From: an uncultured Geobacter sp.
Lineage (GTDB): Bacteria; Desulfobacterota; Desulfuromonadia; Geobacterales; Geobacteraceae
Length of the DNA stretch: 37,604 bases
Direction: 5' to 3'
NCBI GenBank assembly: GCA_937886325.1
Contig: CALABV010000185.1
Coordinates: 1-37,604, forward strand
Both the position numbers and the translations under genes were made by a program. Positions 7,863 through 15,404 of this stretch are shown one piece after another. Position 1 is the first letter of the stretch. Every line of letters starts with the position of its first letter. A model generated the notes under the pieces. That model saw only the letters and a list, made by a program, of their open reading frames with translations, had not been told where the DNA came from and ran no database searches.

Positions 7863-8873
7863 TCAACATATCCGCGGCAGTTGCTCCCCGGACAGCATCT
7901 CCACCGCCCGCATGCCACCCACCACGGTCTCCATCCTGACTTTGCCGCCGCCTGGGGAGGTTACCTCGCCGATCATCGCTGATTCGGCTCCCAGGGGATG
8001 CCGGCGCATCTTCTCAAGTATACGCTCCGCGGCATCCGGCGCAACGAAGGCCAGCACCTTTCCTTCGTTCGCTACGTAGAGGGGATCGAGGCCCAGGACG
8101 GCGCAGACGCCCCGGACAGCGCCCTTCAGGGGGAGGGCCGCCTCGTTCAGGGTAATGGAGACGTCCGACTGGAGCGCTATCTCCTTGAGCGTTGTGGCCA
8201 CGCCGCCGCGGGTCGGGTCCCTGAGCACGCGAATCGCGTCCCCTTCGGACAGGATCTCGTCCACCAGTCCGTTCAGGGGCGCGCAGTCGCTCCGTATGTC
8301 CGCCTCCAGTTCCAGTCCTTCCCGTTTGGCCATCACGGCGATGCCGTGGTCGCCGATGGTGCCGTTGATGAGGATCTTGTCTCCGACCCTGGCGTTTGAG
8401 CCGCTGATCTCCAGTCCGTGACGGAACACCCCGATGCCGGAGGTATTGATGAAAATGCGATCCGCCTTGCCCCGGGGAACAACCTTGGTATCTCCGGCGA
8501 CAATGGCGACTCCGGCCCGGTCGGCGGCCTCCCGCATGGCTCGGAGGATCTCGCCGAGTTCTCTCCGGCTGAACCCCTCTTCCAGGATGAGGCCGACACT
8601 GATGGCACGCGGCCGCGCACCCACCATGGCCAGGTCGTTGACCGTGCCGTTTATCGCCAGGTCGCCGATATTGCCGCCGGGGAAAAAGACGGGATCCACC
8701 ACATAGGAGTCGGTGGTAAAAGCGAACCGCACTCCGTCATGCTCCAGCACCGCCGCGTCGTTCTGCCCGGAGACCGGTATCCCGGACAAGGCAGGGATAA
8801 TAAGCTCGTCCAGCAACTGGTGGGAAAGCCTCCCGCCGCTGCCATGCCCGAGAAGGATGAGATCATTGTCCAC
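7863..8873 (-). CDS. hypE: Hydrogenase maturation protein HypE
   Basis: A 336-residue HypE, a PurM-like ATP-dependent dehydratase. With HypF it makes the thiocyanate on its C-terminal cysteine that becomes the cyanide ligand of the [NiFe]-hydrogenase iron. The protein ends in the diagnostic PRIC, with the terminal Cys336 as the modified residue. ATP-site motifs include HGSGGRLSHQL near the start, FTTDSYVVDPVFFPGGNIG, GDTKVVPRG and DPTRGGVATTL. The start chosen is GTG at 8873, because AAGGAG lies six bases upstream; an ATG at 8897 would put that ribosome-binding site inside the gene. It is the last hyp gene of the operon, separated from hypD by 115 bp of repeat-containing sequence. Confidence 0.95.
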   Translation of the reverse strand: MDNDLILLGHGSGGRLSHQLLDELIIPALSGIPVSGQNDAAVLEHDGVRFAFTTDSYVVDPVFFPGGNIGDLAINGTVNDLAMVGARPRAISVGLILEEGFSRRELGEILRAMREAADRAGVAIVAGDTKVVPRGKADRIFINTSGIGVFRHGLEISGSNARVGDKILINGTIGDHGIAVMAKREGLELEADIRSDCAPLNGLVDEILSEGDAIRVLRDPTRGGVATTLKEIALQSDVSITLNEAALPLKGAVRGVCAVLGLDPLYVANEGKVLAFVAPDAAERILEKMRRHPLGAESAMIGEVTSPGGGKVRMETVVGGMRAVEMLSGEQLPRIC

Positions 8874-8898
8874 TGGTTGCTCCTTACATGAATACATG

Positions 8899-8990
8899 AG
8901 GCAAAAGGCAAAGGGCTAAAGGCAAAAGGTTTCAAAACCCGCTTTCCTACAGCCATCAACCATTAGCCCTTTGCCCTTTGCCCTTTGCCT
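8899..8990. repeat. Inverted GGCAAAGGG-type repeat between hypD and hypE
   Basis: The left arm (8899-8929) is built of GGCAAA/GGCTAAA units; the right arm (8963-8990) holds TTAGCCC and three CCCTTTGCC-like units. A 13-base perfect inverted match, GGCAAAGGGCTAA (8907-8919) with its complement at 8963-8975, spans a 43-base loop. The right arm touches the hypD stop codon. A related element lies between gyrB and gyrA. Confidence 0.7.
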
Positions 8991-10086
8991 ATTGCCCATA
9001 TTTATACGCCGCCGCGCAACTCCCCTCCGATGAAACCATGCAGGCCCCCACCGGCTGCTCCGGGGTGCAGGCGGAAGCGAAAAGGGGACAGTCGGCCGGC
9101 GCGATCTTCCCCTTGAGGACCTCTCCGCACAGGCACCCCTCCGGCTCGCGGGGCTCTTCCACCCGGACCGGCACGACCTTTTCTGCGTCAAACTCCGTGA
9201 ACTCCTCCGCTATCTCAAGGCCGCTCTCCGGGATAACCCCCAGGCCCCGCCACGCGGTATCGGCCGAGACGAATACCCTGCTCAGAAGCTCCTGAGCCCT
9301 TGCGTTCCCACCGCGAGTGACAAACCTGCTGTACTCATTCTCCACCGCGCTGCGCCCTTCCGTCACCTGCCGCGCCAACATCGCCACTCCTTGCAGGATG
9401 TCCGCCGGCTCGAAACCGGTCACCACGCACGGCACGCCGTGCTCCTCGGCCAGGAAACGATAGGCGTCTGCTCCGATAACGGCGCTCACATGGGCGGGGC
9501 AGAGAAAGCCGTCGATGCCCAGGTCCGGGTCGGAGGAAAGGATGCGCATGGGGTTGGGGATGGTCTTGTGGGCGGACAGAACGGAGAAGTTGCCGACACG
9601 CCGTGAGCGCGCCGTGATGAGCGTGGCCGCGACGGTAGGCGCGGTGGTTTCGAAGCCAACCCCCAGGAATACCACCCGTTTGCCGGGATTCCTCTCGGCA
9701 AGGGACAGTGCGTCGAGGGGCGAGTAGACGATCCTGATGTCGGCCCCCTTGGCCCGTTCCTCCAGCAGGCTGGAAGAAGAACCGGGGACCCGCATCATGT
9801 CGCCGAAGGTGGCCGTGATGGTCTCGGGAAGGCGGGCACAGGCGACGGCCCGGTCCACGTACCCCACCGGCGTGACGCACACCGGGCAGCCGGGGCCGGA
9901 GATAAGACGCACACCGGCAGGAAGAAGGGTCCTGATGCCGTACTGGTAGATGGACATGGTATGGGTGCCGCAGACCTCCATGAAGGTCATGGGATTTGTT
10001 CGGCCCTCGGCCAGGTGACGGATCCGTTCAGCCAGTCCCCGCACCAGGTCCCGGTTTCGGAATTCCTCGAAAACGGACCTTTTCAT
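8989..10086 (-). CDS. hypD: Hydrogenase maturation protein HypD
   Basis: A 365-residue HypD, the iron-sulfur scaffold on which, with HypC, the Fe(CN)2CO centre of [NiFe]-hydrogenase is put together. Conserved motifs are FMEVCGTHT near the N-terminus, SGPGCPVCVTP and GFETTAPTVAATL, and a cysteine-rich C-terminal region (CLCGEVLKG, CPLFASACTP) that holds the [4Fe-4S] cluster. The start at 10086 is fixed by an ATGA overlap with the hypC stop; a longer frame to 10113 adds nothing conserved. Length is normal for the family. The last codons run into the intergenic repeat. Confidence 0.96.
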   Translation of the reverse strand: MKRSVFEEFRNRDLVRGLAERIRHLAEGRTNPMTFMEVCGTHTMSIYQYGIRTLLPAGVRLISGPGCPVCVTPVGYVDRAVACARLPETITATFGDMMRVPGSSSSLLEERAKGADIRIVYSPLDALSLAERNPGKRVVFLGVGFETTAPTVAATLITARSRRVGNFSVLSAHKTIPNPMRILSSDPDLGIDGFLCPAHVSAVIGADAYRFLAEEHGVPCVVTGFEPADILQGVAMLARQVTEGRSAVENEYSRFVTRGGNARAQELLSRVFVSADTAWRGLGVIPESGLEIAEEFTEFDAEKVVPVRVEEPREPEGCLCGEVLKGKIAPADCPLFASACTPEQPVGACMVSSEGSCAAAYKYGQ

Positions 10087-10316
10087 TCGGGCGCCCGTGA
10101 CAGGTCCAGGCACTCCCGCATGATGGACAGGGTTTCCAGGGCCTCCTCCTCGTCAAGGCGGCTGATGGCGAATCCGGCGTGGATCAGGACATAGTCCCCC
10201 ACCTTCACCTCGTCGTTGAGCATCATCAGGCTCGCCTCCCGGCGCACGCCGTCGATCTCCGCGACCATGGTATCCCCTTCAATATTCGTTATCTGCATCG
10301 GTACCGCAAGACACAT
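10083..10316 (-). CDS. hypC: Hydrogenase maturation chaperone HypC
   Basis: A 77-residue HypC/HupF-type chaperone beginning MCLAVPMQI. Cys2, exposed after removal of Met1, binds the iron centre and contacts HypD and the hydrogenase large subunit. The conserved His is H46 in VLIHAGFAI. AAGGAG lies eight bases before the start. The gene starts inside the 3' end of hypF (38-bp overlap) and ends with an ATGA overlap into hypD, so hypF, hypC and hypD are tightly coupled. Confidence 0.96.
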   Translation of the reverse strand: MCLAVPMQITNIEGDTMVAEIDGVRREASLMMLNDEVKVGDYVLIHAGFAISRLDEEEALETLSIMRECLDLSRAPE

Positions 10317-12585
10317 CCGTCATACTCCTTCCCGCTATGATTGCCTGTCCAAGGGCCAGCCCCCCGTCGTTGGGAGGGACCAGTCGGTGGGTGAAGACCT
10401 GAAAACCCCGGCCGGAGAGGAGGGCGAACACCCCCTCGCTCAGCAGCTTGTTCTGAAACACCCCGCCGGAGAGGACGACGCGATCCGTCCCGCTCTCCGC
10501 GCGGATTTCCCCGCACACCGCACCGGCAGCGGCAGCAACCGTATTGTGGAATCGGCGGGCCATGAAGGAACCGAGTCCGCCGTCCGCCACATCCTCGACC
10601 AGGGCGAGGATCATCGGCCGGAAGTCCACCATGAGCCCCTCCTCCACATCTTCTAGGGCAAAGGGATAGAGCGCCTCGGTCTCCGCCGACTCGGCCAGGG
10701 CCTCGAGCTCGATGGCCGCCTGCCCCTCGTAGGACACCCTTCCCCGCAGGCCGATGAGAGCGGCGGCGGTGTCGAAGAGGCGGCCGCAACTGGAGGTGAG
10801 GGGTGAGTTGATCCCCCGCTCCAGCATGGCGAGGAAGAGCTTTCGTTCTCCAGCCGGGATCTCCTCCAGAAAGGGAAGCGGCAGCTCGAAAAGGTCTTCT
10901 CCGTAAACCGAATAAAGATGGGAGAGTGCCATGCGGAACGGCTCCCGGACTGCGGCATCCCCTCCGGGCAGGCGAACCGGCCGGAAAAGCCCCACACGCC
11001 GGAACGAGGTATACCCGCCCACCAGGAACTCGCCGCCCCAGACCGTACCGTCGGGTCCGAGGCCGGTGCCGTCGAAGATCACCCCGATAACCTCTCCCTC
11101 CAGGCCGTGCTCCGCCATGCAGGAAGCCAGGTGCGAGTGGTGGTGCTGGACGGCGATGTGGGGTATGTCCGCAATTCCACGGGCATAAACCGTTGAGAGG
11201 TAGTCCGGATGGAGGTCATGGGCCACCGCCTCGGGCCGAATGTCCAGGATCCGCTCCATGTGCTCCACCGTTTCCTCCAGGGAGCGTAGCACCGCGTCGT
11301 TCCCGAGGTCGCCGATGTGCTGGCTGAGAAATGCCCGGTCGCCGCGCGTCAGGCAGACCGTCCCCTTCAGTTCCGCCCCCACGGCCAGCACGCTCCTCTG
11401 GGGAGCGGAGAGGGTGACGGCTCTGGGCACGTAGCCCCGTGAACGGCGAAGAAACAGGGGGTTCCCCTGAAAGACCCGGATCACCGAATCATCGGTACGG
11501 ATATGAATGCCGCGGTTGTGGACCAGGAAGAAATCGGCAATCTCCGACAGGACTGCTCCGGCCTCTTCGTCACGGTAGACGATGGGCTCATCGGACAGGT
11601 TGCCGCTGGTCATTACAAGGGCCGTAAAGTTCCCCCGCAGCAGCAGGTGATGGAGAGGGGCGTAGGGGAGCATGACCCCGATATAGCCGTTTGAGGGAGC
11701 GACATGGGGGGCGACGGGACTGTTCTCCCTCTTGCGCAGCAGGACGATGGGCCGCTCCGGCCCTTCCAGCAACCGTTGCTCCATGGGGTCGAACAGTGCG
11801 TACTCCGCGACCTCCGCGAGCGACGGCGACATGACAGCGAACGGTTTTTCATCCCTCTTCTTCCTGCGCCGGAGCTCGCGTACAGCCTCTTCGTTGCAGG
11901 CGTCCACGGCAAGGTGATACCCGCCGATCCCCTTGACGGCCAGGATCCGCCCCTCCTTCAGAAGGCTGATGGCGGTTTCCAGGGGGTCCCCCGCGACTAC
12001 CCGACCCGCACCGTCACGAAGGACGAGCCGGGGACCGCAGACAGGGCAGGCGACCGGCTGTGCATGGAAGCGGCGGTCACGGGGATTTTCGTACTCGGCG
12101 CGGCAGTCGGGGCAGAGGGGAAAGTCGGCCATGGTCGTGAACGGCCGGTCGTAGGGGATACCGGTAATGATGGTATACCGCGGTCCGCAGTTGGTGCAGT
12201 TGATGAAAGGGTAGCGAAAGCGACGGTCGGAGGGATCGAAGAGCTCCCGGAGGCAGTCCGGGCAGACATCGCAGTCTGGAGCTATCTGTATAGTAGTCCC
12301 GCCGCCGCCGCTCTCCAGGATGGAGAATCCCTGTTCTTCATCGACCAACGGGATTTCTTCCGTCCTGATGGAGCTGATGACCGACAGAGGGGGCGCCGAA
12401 TCCCGAAGGCCGCGGAGAAAAGCCCCCACCCCGTTCGACTCGCCCTGTGCCTCAAGAACCACGCCGGCCGGGGTGTTCCTCACCCAGCCGGAAAGCCCGT
12501 TGACATCCGCCAGCCTGAAGACGAAGGGGCGGAACCCCACCCCCTGCACGATACCTTCGATTGTTGCCCTGATTCTATTTCTAAT
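10279..12585 (-). CDS. hypF: Carbamoyltransferase HypF, probable non-standard AUU start
   Basis: HypF turns carbamoyl phosphate into the carbamoyl group passed to HypE for cyanide ligand synthesis. Domains in order are acylphosphatase (EGIVQGVGFRPF), two zinc fingers (CDVCPDC...CTNCGP and CPDC...CPVCGP), a YrdC-like domain (ILAVKGIGGYHLAVDA) and a Kae1-like domain (HHHSHLASCMAEH, FDGTGLGPDG). No ATG, GTG, TTG or CTG lies in frame between the hypB stop and GTG at 12549. Starting at that GTG would remove the first strand of the acylphosphatase fold. An ATT at 12585 sits seven bases after GGAG and gives a complete 768-residue protein starting xRNRIRATIEGIVQGVGF, so it is preferred. The GTG at 12549 (756 residues, weak AAGG upstream) is the alternative. 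Confidence 0.9.
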   Translation of the reverse strand: MRNRIRATIEGIVQGVGFRPFVFRLADVNGLSGWVRNTPAGVVLEAQGESNGVGAFLRGLRDSAPPLSVISSIRTEEIPLVDEEQGFSILESGGGGTTIQIAPDCDVCPDCLRELFDPSDRRFRYPFINCTNCGPRYTIITGIPYDRPFTTMADFPLCPDCRAEYENPRDRRFHAQPVACPVCGPRLVLRDGAGRVVAGDPLETAISLLKEGRILAVKGIGGYHLAVDACNEEAVRELRRRKKRDEKPFAVMSPSLAEVAEYALFDPMEQRLLEGPERPIVLLRKRENSPVAPHVAPSNGYIGVMLPYAPLHHLLLRGNFTALVMTSGNLSDEPIVYRDEEAGAVLSEIADFFLVHNRGIHIRTDDSVIRVFQGNPLFLRRSRGYVPRAVTLSAPQRSVLAVGAELKGTVCLTRGDRAFLSQHIGDLGNDAVLRSLEETVEHMERILDIRPEAVAHDLHPDYLSTVYARGIADIPHIAVQHHHSHLASCMAEHGLEGEVIGVIFDGTGLGPDGTVWGGEFLVGGYTSFRRVGLFRPVRLPGGDAAVREPFRMALSHLYSVYGEDLFELPLPFLEEIPAGERKLFLAMLERGINSPLTSSCGRLFDTAAALIGLRGRVSYEGQAAIELEALAESAETEALYPFALEDVEEGLMVDFRPMILALVEDVADGGLGSFMARRFHNTVAAAAGAVCGEIRAESGTDRVVLSGGVFQNKLLSEGVFALLSGRGFQVFTHRLVPPNDGGLALGQAIIAGRSMTDVSCGTDADNEY

Positions 12586-12618
12586 GCCGTAACTCCGGAA
12601 AGGCGGCCGGATGGAGGA

Positions 12619-13392
12619 TCATTTTTCCCTGGTACGGGAAGCGAGCCACCCGTACCAGTCGTCCATCCCCTCACCGGTCTTGCTGGAAACATCAAAGATG
12701 AGGATGTCGGGATTGACACGGCGGGCCATCTCCTTGCACTTTGCGGTGTCGAAATCCACGTGGGGGAGAAGATCGATCTTGTTGAGAAGCATCACGTCGG
12801 CGTTGTGAAACATGGCCGGATACTTGAGCGGCTTGTCCTCCCCTTCGGTAACGCTCAGGACGACCACCTTGTGGTTCTCGCCCAGGTCGAAGGTGGCCGG
12901 GCAGACCAGGTTCCCTACATTTTCGATAAGAAGAACGTCCAGATCATCCAGATCAAAGGCTTCCACAGCATGGGACACCATGTGGGCATCCAGGTGACAT
13001 CCGGCGCCGGTGTTCACCTGTCTCACCGGCACGCCGGTTGCGGCTATTCGCACGGCATCGTTATCTGTCTGCTGGTCCCCCTCGATGACGGCGAACCGCA
13101 GTTTGCCCCCCATATCCAGAAGGGTCCGTTCCAGGATGGTGGTCTTGCCTGAACCGGGAGAGCTCACCAGGTTGAGGACGAAGATACCCTTGCGAAAGAA
13201 AAGGTTCCTGTTGCCCCGGGCAAGCCGGTTGTTCTTGGCGAGGATGTCCGTCTCAACCGAGATGGTCTTCGATGATTCGGTCCCGGCAGGGGTATGGTCA
13301 TGATGATGCCCGTGGGAATGGTCATGGTCGTGATGCTCATGGTCATGCTCGTGATGATGATCGTCGGTTCCGCAGCCGCAGGTGGTGCACAT
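12619..13392 (-). CDS. hypB: Hydrogenase nickel-incorporation GTPase HypB
   Basis: A 257-residue HypB, a SIMIBI-class GTPase that works with HypA to load nickel into [NiFe]-hydrogenase. The N-terminus has the high-affinity nickel motif CTTCGC (C2, C5, C7) followed by a His-rich stretch (residues 12-33) with 14 histidines, which is likely nickel storage. The GTPase domain shows the P-loop SSPGSGKTT (77-85), a switch region EGDQQTD, the second metal site GCH (C132, H133) and NKIDLLPH. It starts three bases after the hypA stop. Its TGA stop is in frame with hypF, only 11 sense codons before the likely AUU. Confidence 0.96.
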   Translation of the reverse strand: MCTTCGCGTDDHHHEHDHEHHDHDHSHGHHHDHTPAGTESSKTISVETDILAKNNRLARGNRNLFFRKGIFVLNLVSSPGSGKTTILERTLLDMGGKLRFAVIEGDQQTDNDAVRIAATGVPVRQVNTGAGCHLDAHMVSHAVEAFDLDDLDVLLIENVGNLVCPATFDLGENHKVVVLSVTEGEDKPLKYPAMFHNADVMLLNKIDLLPHVDFDTAKCKEMARRVNPDILIFDVSSKTGEGMDDWYGWLASRTREK

Positions 13393-13395
13393 GAT

Positions 13396-13728
13396 TCAAT
13401 CAACCTCCAGTTCTTTCACGCGTAACTCCTCTCCGGAGAGGATGGCGACCCGGTAGCTGCCACATCCGGGGCACGGCTCGTAATAGGCCTTCAGGGGAAA
13501 CTCGGCCCCGCAATCGCTGCATTTCCCGCGGGCCTCGGTTCGTTCTATGATGAGTTTCGCGCCTTCCAACGCGGTGCCCCTGGTGCAGGCCTCGAAACAG
13601 AACTCCACCGACTCCGGGATAACCCCGCTCAGCGCGCCGATCTCAAGGACAACGGAGGTCACGCGCCGTCCCGCGGCGTTGTTCTCGCAGATATCCACAA
13701 CGCCCTGTGTTATTGATAATTCATGCAT
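13396..13728 (-). CDS. hypA: Hydrogenase nickel-insertion protein HypA
   Basis: A 110-residue HypA. The N-terminal MHE triplet (nickel site, H2) and the zinc knuckle with C70, C73, C86 and C89 (CSDC...CPGC) are intact. HypA binds nickel and passes it with HypB to the hydrogenase large subunit. The start at 13728 is chosen because family members begin MHELS; the frame extends to 13746 but would bury the nickel-binding N-terminus. It is the first gene of the hypABFCDE operon. Confidence 0.95.
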   Translation of the reverse strand: MHELSITQGVVDICENNAAGRRVTSVVLEIGALSGVIPESVEFCFEACTRGTALEGAKLIIERTEARGKCSDCGAEFPLKAYYEPCPGCGSYRVAILSGEELRVKELEVD

Positions 13729-13809
13729 TCGAACAGCCTTTTCCACGCAGGAAAAGATTTCCGGGCGGGCCTTTCCGATGCCGACTCAAAGAGGCTTTTG
13801 CTGTCAAGT

Positions 13810-13838
13810 ATCCTATCAGATAGAAAAACAAACGTGAA
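13810..13838 (-). promoter_or_regulatory. Possible sigma-70 promoter of the hyp operon
   Basis: On the minus strand TTCACG (13838-13833), a 17-base spacer and TAGGAT (13815-13810) match the sigma-70 consensus at 8 of 12 positions. This would give a leader of about 75 bases before hypA. There is no other evidence. Confidence 0.25.
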
Positions 13839-13869
13839 GCGATAAATCCTCCTCTGATTTCGGGATGAT

Positions 13870-14406
13870 TCACGGAGGGGTCGCTCGCCGGGAAGCGGCC
13901 CGGAACAACGCCAGAGACGTTTTGCTGTCGGTAATCTCGCCGCAGGCAGCCATACTCAAGGCCTTTTCCAGGGGAATGCGGACGGTCTCGATCTCCTCGT
14001 AGTGCTCCGGCGAGGCATCTTCCTGTACCAGGCCGGTTGCCAGGAAAAGATGAATCTTTTCGTCGAACACGCCGGGGGACGGGTGCACGATTCCCAGCGG
14101 CTCAAGAGATTCAGCAATTAGTCCCGTTTCTTCCGCAAGTTCGCGGCTCCCGCACGCGACGGGATCCTCGCCCGGACCGAGTCTTCCTGCCGGCAACTCC
14201 AGGAGCTTTCCGTCTACAGCGGGGCGCAGCTGGCGTATCAGGGTAACCGTGCCGTCTTCGTGGAGAGGCAGGACGCCGACGCCTCCCGGATGACGCACGA
14301 TCTGGAAGATGTGCCACCCCTTTTCGCCAATCTTCACTTCCATCTGCTCCACATTGACAACCAGTCCCCGGAAAAGCATCTCTCTGTTTCTCGTTTCCAT
14401 CTTCAT
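13870..14406 (-). CDS. Nudix hydrolase, ADP-ribose pyrophosphatase-like
   Basis: A 178-residue Nudix hydrolase. The box GX5EX7REUXEEXGU is perfect at residues 74-96 (G74, E80, R88, E89, E92, E93, G95). The preceding VTLIRQLRPAVDGKLLELPAG is typical of ADP-ribose pyrophosphatases of the NudF type, which cut ADP-ribose to AMP and ribose 5-phosphate. The start at 14406 has AGGAG four bases upstream; a second ATG follows two codons later. It is divergent from the di-heme lipoprotein and stands 141 bp upstream of hypA in the same direction. An ADP-ribosylglycohydrolase also occurs in this window (1607-2488), so free ADP-ribose could be its substrate, but this is inference. Confidence 0.88.
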   Translation of the reverse strand: MKMETRNREMLFRGLVVNVEQMEVKIGEKGWHIFQIVRHPGGVGVLPLHEDGTVTLIRQLRPAVDGKLLELPAGRLGPGEDPVACGSRELAEETGLIAESLEPLGIVHPSPGVFDEKIHLFLATGLVQEDASPEHYEEIETVRIPLEKALSMAACGEITDSKTSLALFRAASRRATPP

Positions 14407-14518
14407 TGCTCTCCTGTCGCGAGGTTCCATACGCAGTCACGAGCAGAGGAAGGCCCTCGGCTACGATGAGGTAAACGGCGTTCAGTCCCCGTCTTTTCCC
14501 CGCTTCAGCCCTGACAGG

Positions 14519-14547
14519 TTTTTATTTGCCGATCTTTGTGGTATGCT
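14519..14547 (+). promoter_or_regulatory. Possible extended -10 promoter of the di-heme lipoprotein gene
   Basis: TG-N-TATGCT (14539-14547) forms an extended -10 box. A weak -35 (TTTTTA, 14519-14524) lies 17 bases upstream. It points to the lipoprotein start 56 bases downstream. Confidence 0.3.
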
Positions 14548-14602
14548 TTTTTTGGCTCTAGTGGCAGGAATGTACTATTTTTCGTGAAACGGGGTGTTTT
14601 CA

Positions 14603-14938
14603 ATGAAAAAACTTCTTCTCTCCGGATGCGGCGCGGCGATACTCTTAGCGGTCGGATGCGCCATGTTTAGCGCCTGGAAGGCGATCCCGCCACCTGGCGG
14701 ATGCGACCAGTGCCATACCGTTCCCATCAGCAGCAACTGGCAGCTGGCCTACCAGGCGCCTATCCTCAGCGATGAGAAGAACCGGCCCTATTTCCAGAGG
14801 GAGGAGTACAACATTCCTTCCACCGACAAGCCTGCATCGTCTCTGGTGGTACAAAAAGGAACGGATGAAAACTGCTTTGAATGTCACAGGGCGCCAACTC
14901 CCTCCCATAAAGGGAGAATGGGACGTTTCCATCATTGA
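14603..14938 (+). CDS. Small di-heme c-type cytochrome, predicted lipoprotein
   Basis: A 111-residue exported protein. Residues 1-19 form a lipoprotein signal ending in the lipobox LAVGC (lipidated C19). Two heme c attachment motifs, CDQCH (34-38) and CFECH (91-95), lie at the two ends of the mature protein, about 55 residues apart. It should be a small membrane-anchored electron carrier outside the cytoplasmic membrane. The ATG at 14603 is preferred over the GTG at 14594 because it gives a standard MKKLLL signal. It is one of only two plus-strand genes left of the origin and ends two bases before the stop of the convergent neighbour. I do not recognise a named family. Confidence 0.82.
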   Translation: MKKLLLSGCGAAILLAVGCAMFSAWKAIPPPGGCDQCHTVPISSNWQLAYQAPILSDEKNRPYFQREEYNIPSTDKPASSLVVQKGTDENCFECHRAPTPSHKGRMGRFHH

Positions 14939-14940
14939 CG

Positions 14941-15324
14941 TCAAGGCGGGTCAGAGCCTCGACTTTCCCGCCTGGCCCGTCTGATCCCCGCCTCCAGGTC
15001 CGCCAGAAACCCGATTGATTCCTCATTCAGCTCCACCACCGGACAGGCAATCTCCAGGAGCGCCCGCAGCATGAAGAAAAACCACTCCGTGCTGTCGTGC
15101 ATCTGCGCAATGGCATGCGACACCGCCAGATAAGAGACGGCGCGCACCAGGATGTCCGGATCGCCTCCCTGTTCCCTGATGCGGTTCACATGCTCGCGGG
15201 CAAAGTGGTAGAACGTGTCCGCGAGACGCTGTATCCTCTCCACATCCGTCGGCCTGGCATCCGCCATGGTTTTTCGGGCAGCCTCGAAACAGGCGGCCCG
15301 GAGCGCTTCGTGATCAAGTTTCAC
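14941..15324 (-). CDS. Unrecognised helical protein, 127 residues
   Basis: The start is GTG at 15324 with GGGAGG five bases upstream; the longer frame to 15378 lacks such a site. The protein is predicted almost all alpha-helical, with a charged first half and a more hydrophobic centre (VRAVSYLAVSHAIAQM, FFFMLRALLEIACPVV). It has no signal peptide and no known motif that I can name. The segment GDPDILVRAVSYLAVSHAIAQ loosely resembles the small helical DUF357-type proteins, but the likeness is too weak to assign. It lies 80 bp after the YbgC gene on the same strand and ends two bases from the convergent cytochrome gene. Confidence 0.65.
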   Translation of the reverse strand: MKLDHEALRAACFEAARKTMADARPTDVERIQRLADTFYHFAREHVNRIREQGGDPDILVRAVSYLAVSHAIAQMHDSTEWFFFMLRALLEIACPVVELNEESIGFLADLEAGIRRARRESRGSDPP

Positions 15325-15404
15325 GAAAACCTCCCACACATTCTGCTTCTTCGCACGGAAACACCCCAAAAGAGTCAAGCGGGGCCGGTCGCCAAAGCTA
15401 ACTC

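Noticed and set aside
11704..13152. Plus-strand open frame of 482 codons opposite hypF and hypB
   Set aside because: It spans two well-defined minus-strand genes and shows no domain.
13779..13807. Perfect TTGACA upstream of hypA as a promoter -35
   Set aside because: No acceptable -10 lies 16-18 bases downstream (TCGGCA). The TTCACG-N17-TAGGAT alternative is listed instead at low confidence.
14407..14602. Possible GEMM-type cyclic dinucleotide riboswitch upstream of the di-heme lipoprotein
   Set aside because: The conserved core elements (CACAGGGCAAACC-like and GGACGCAAAGCC-like) are not present.
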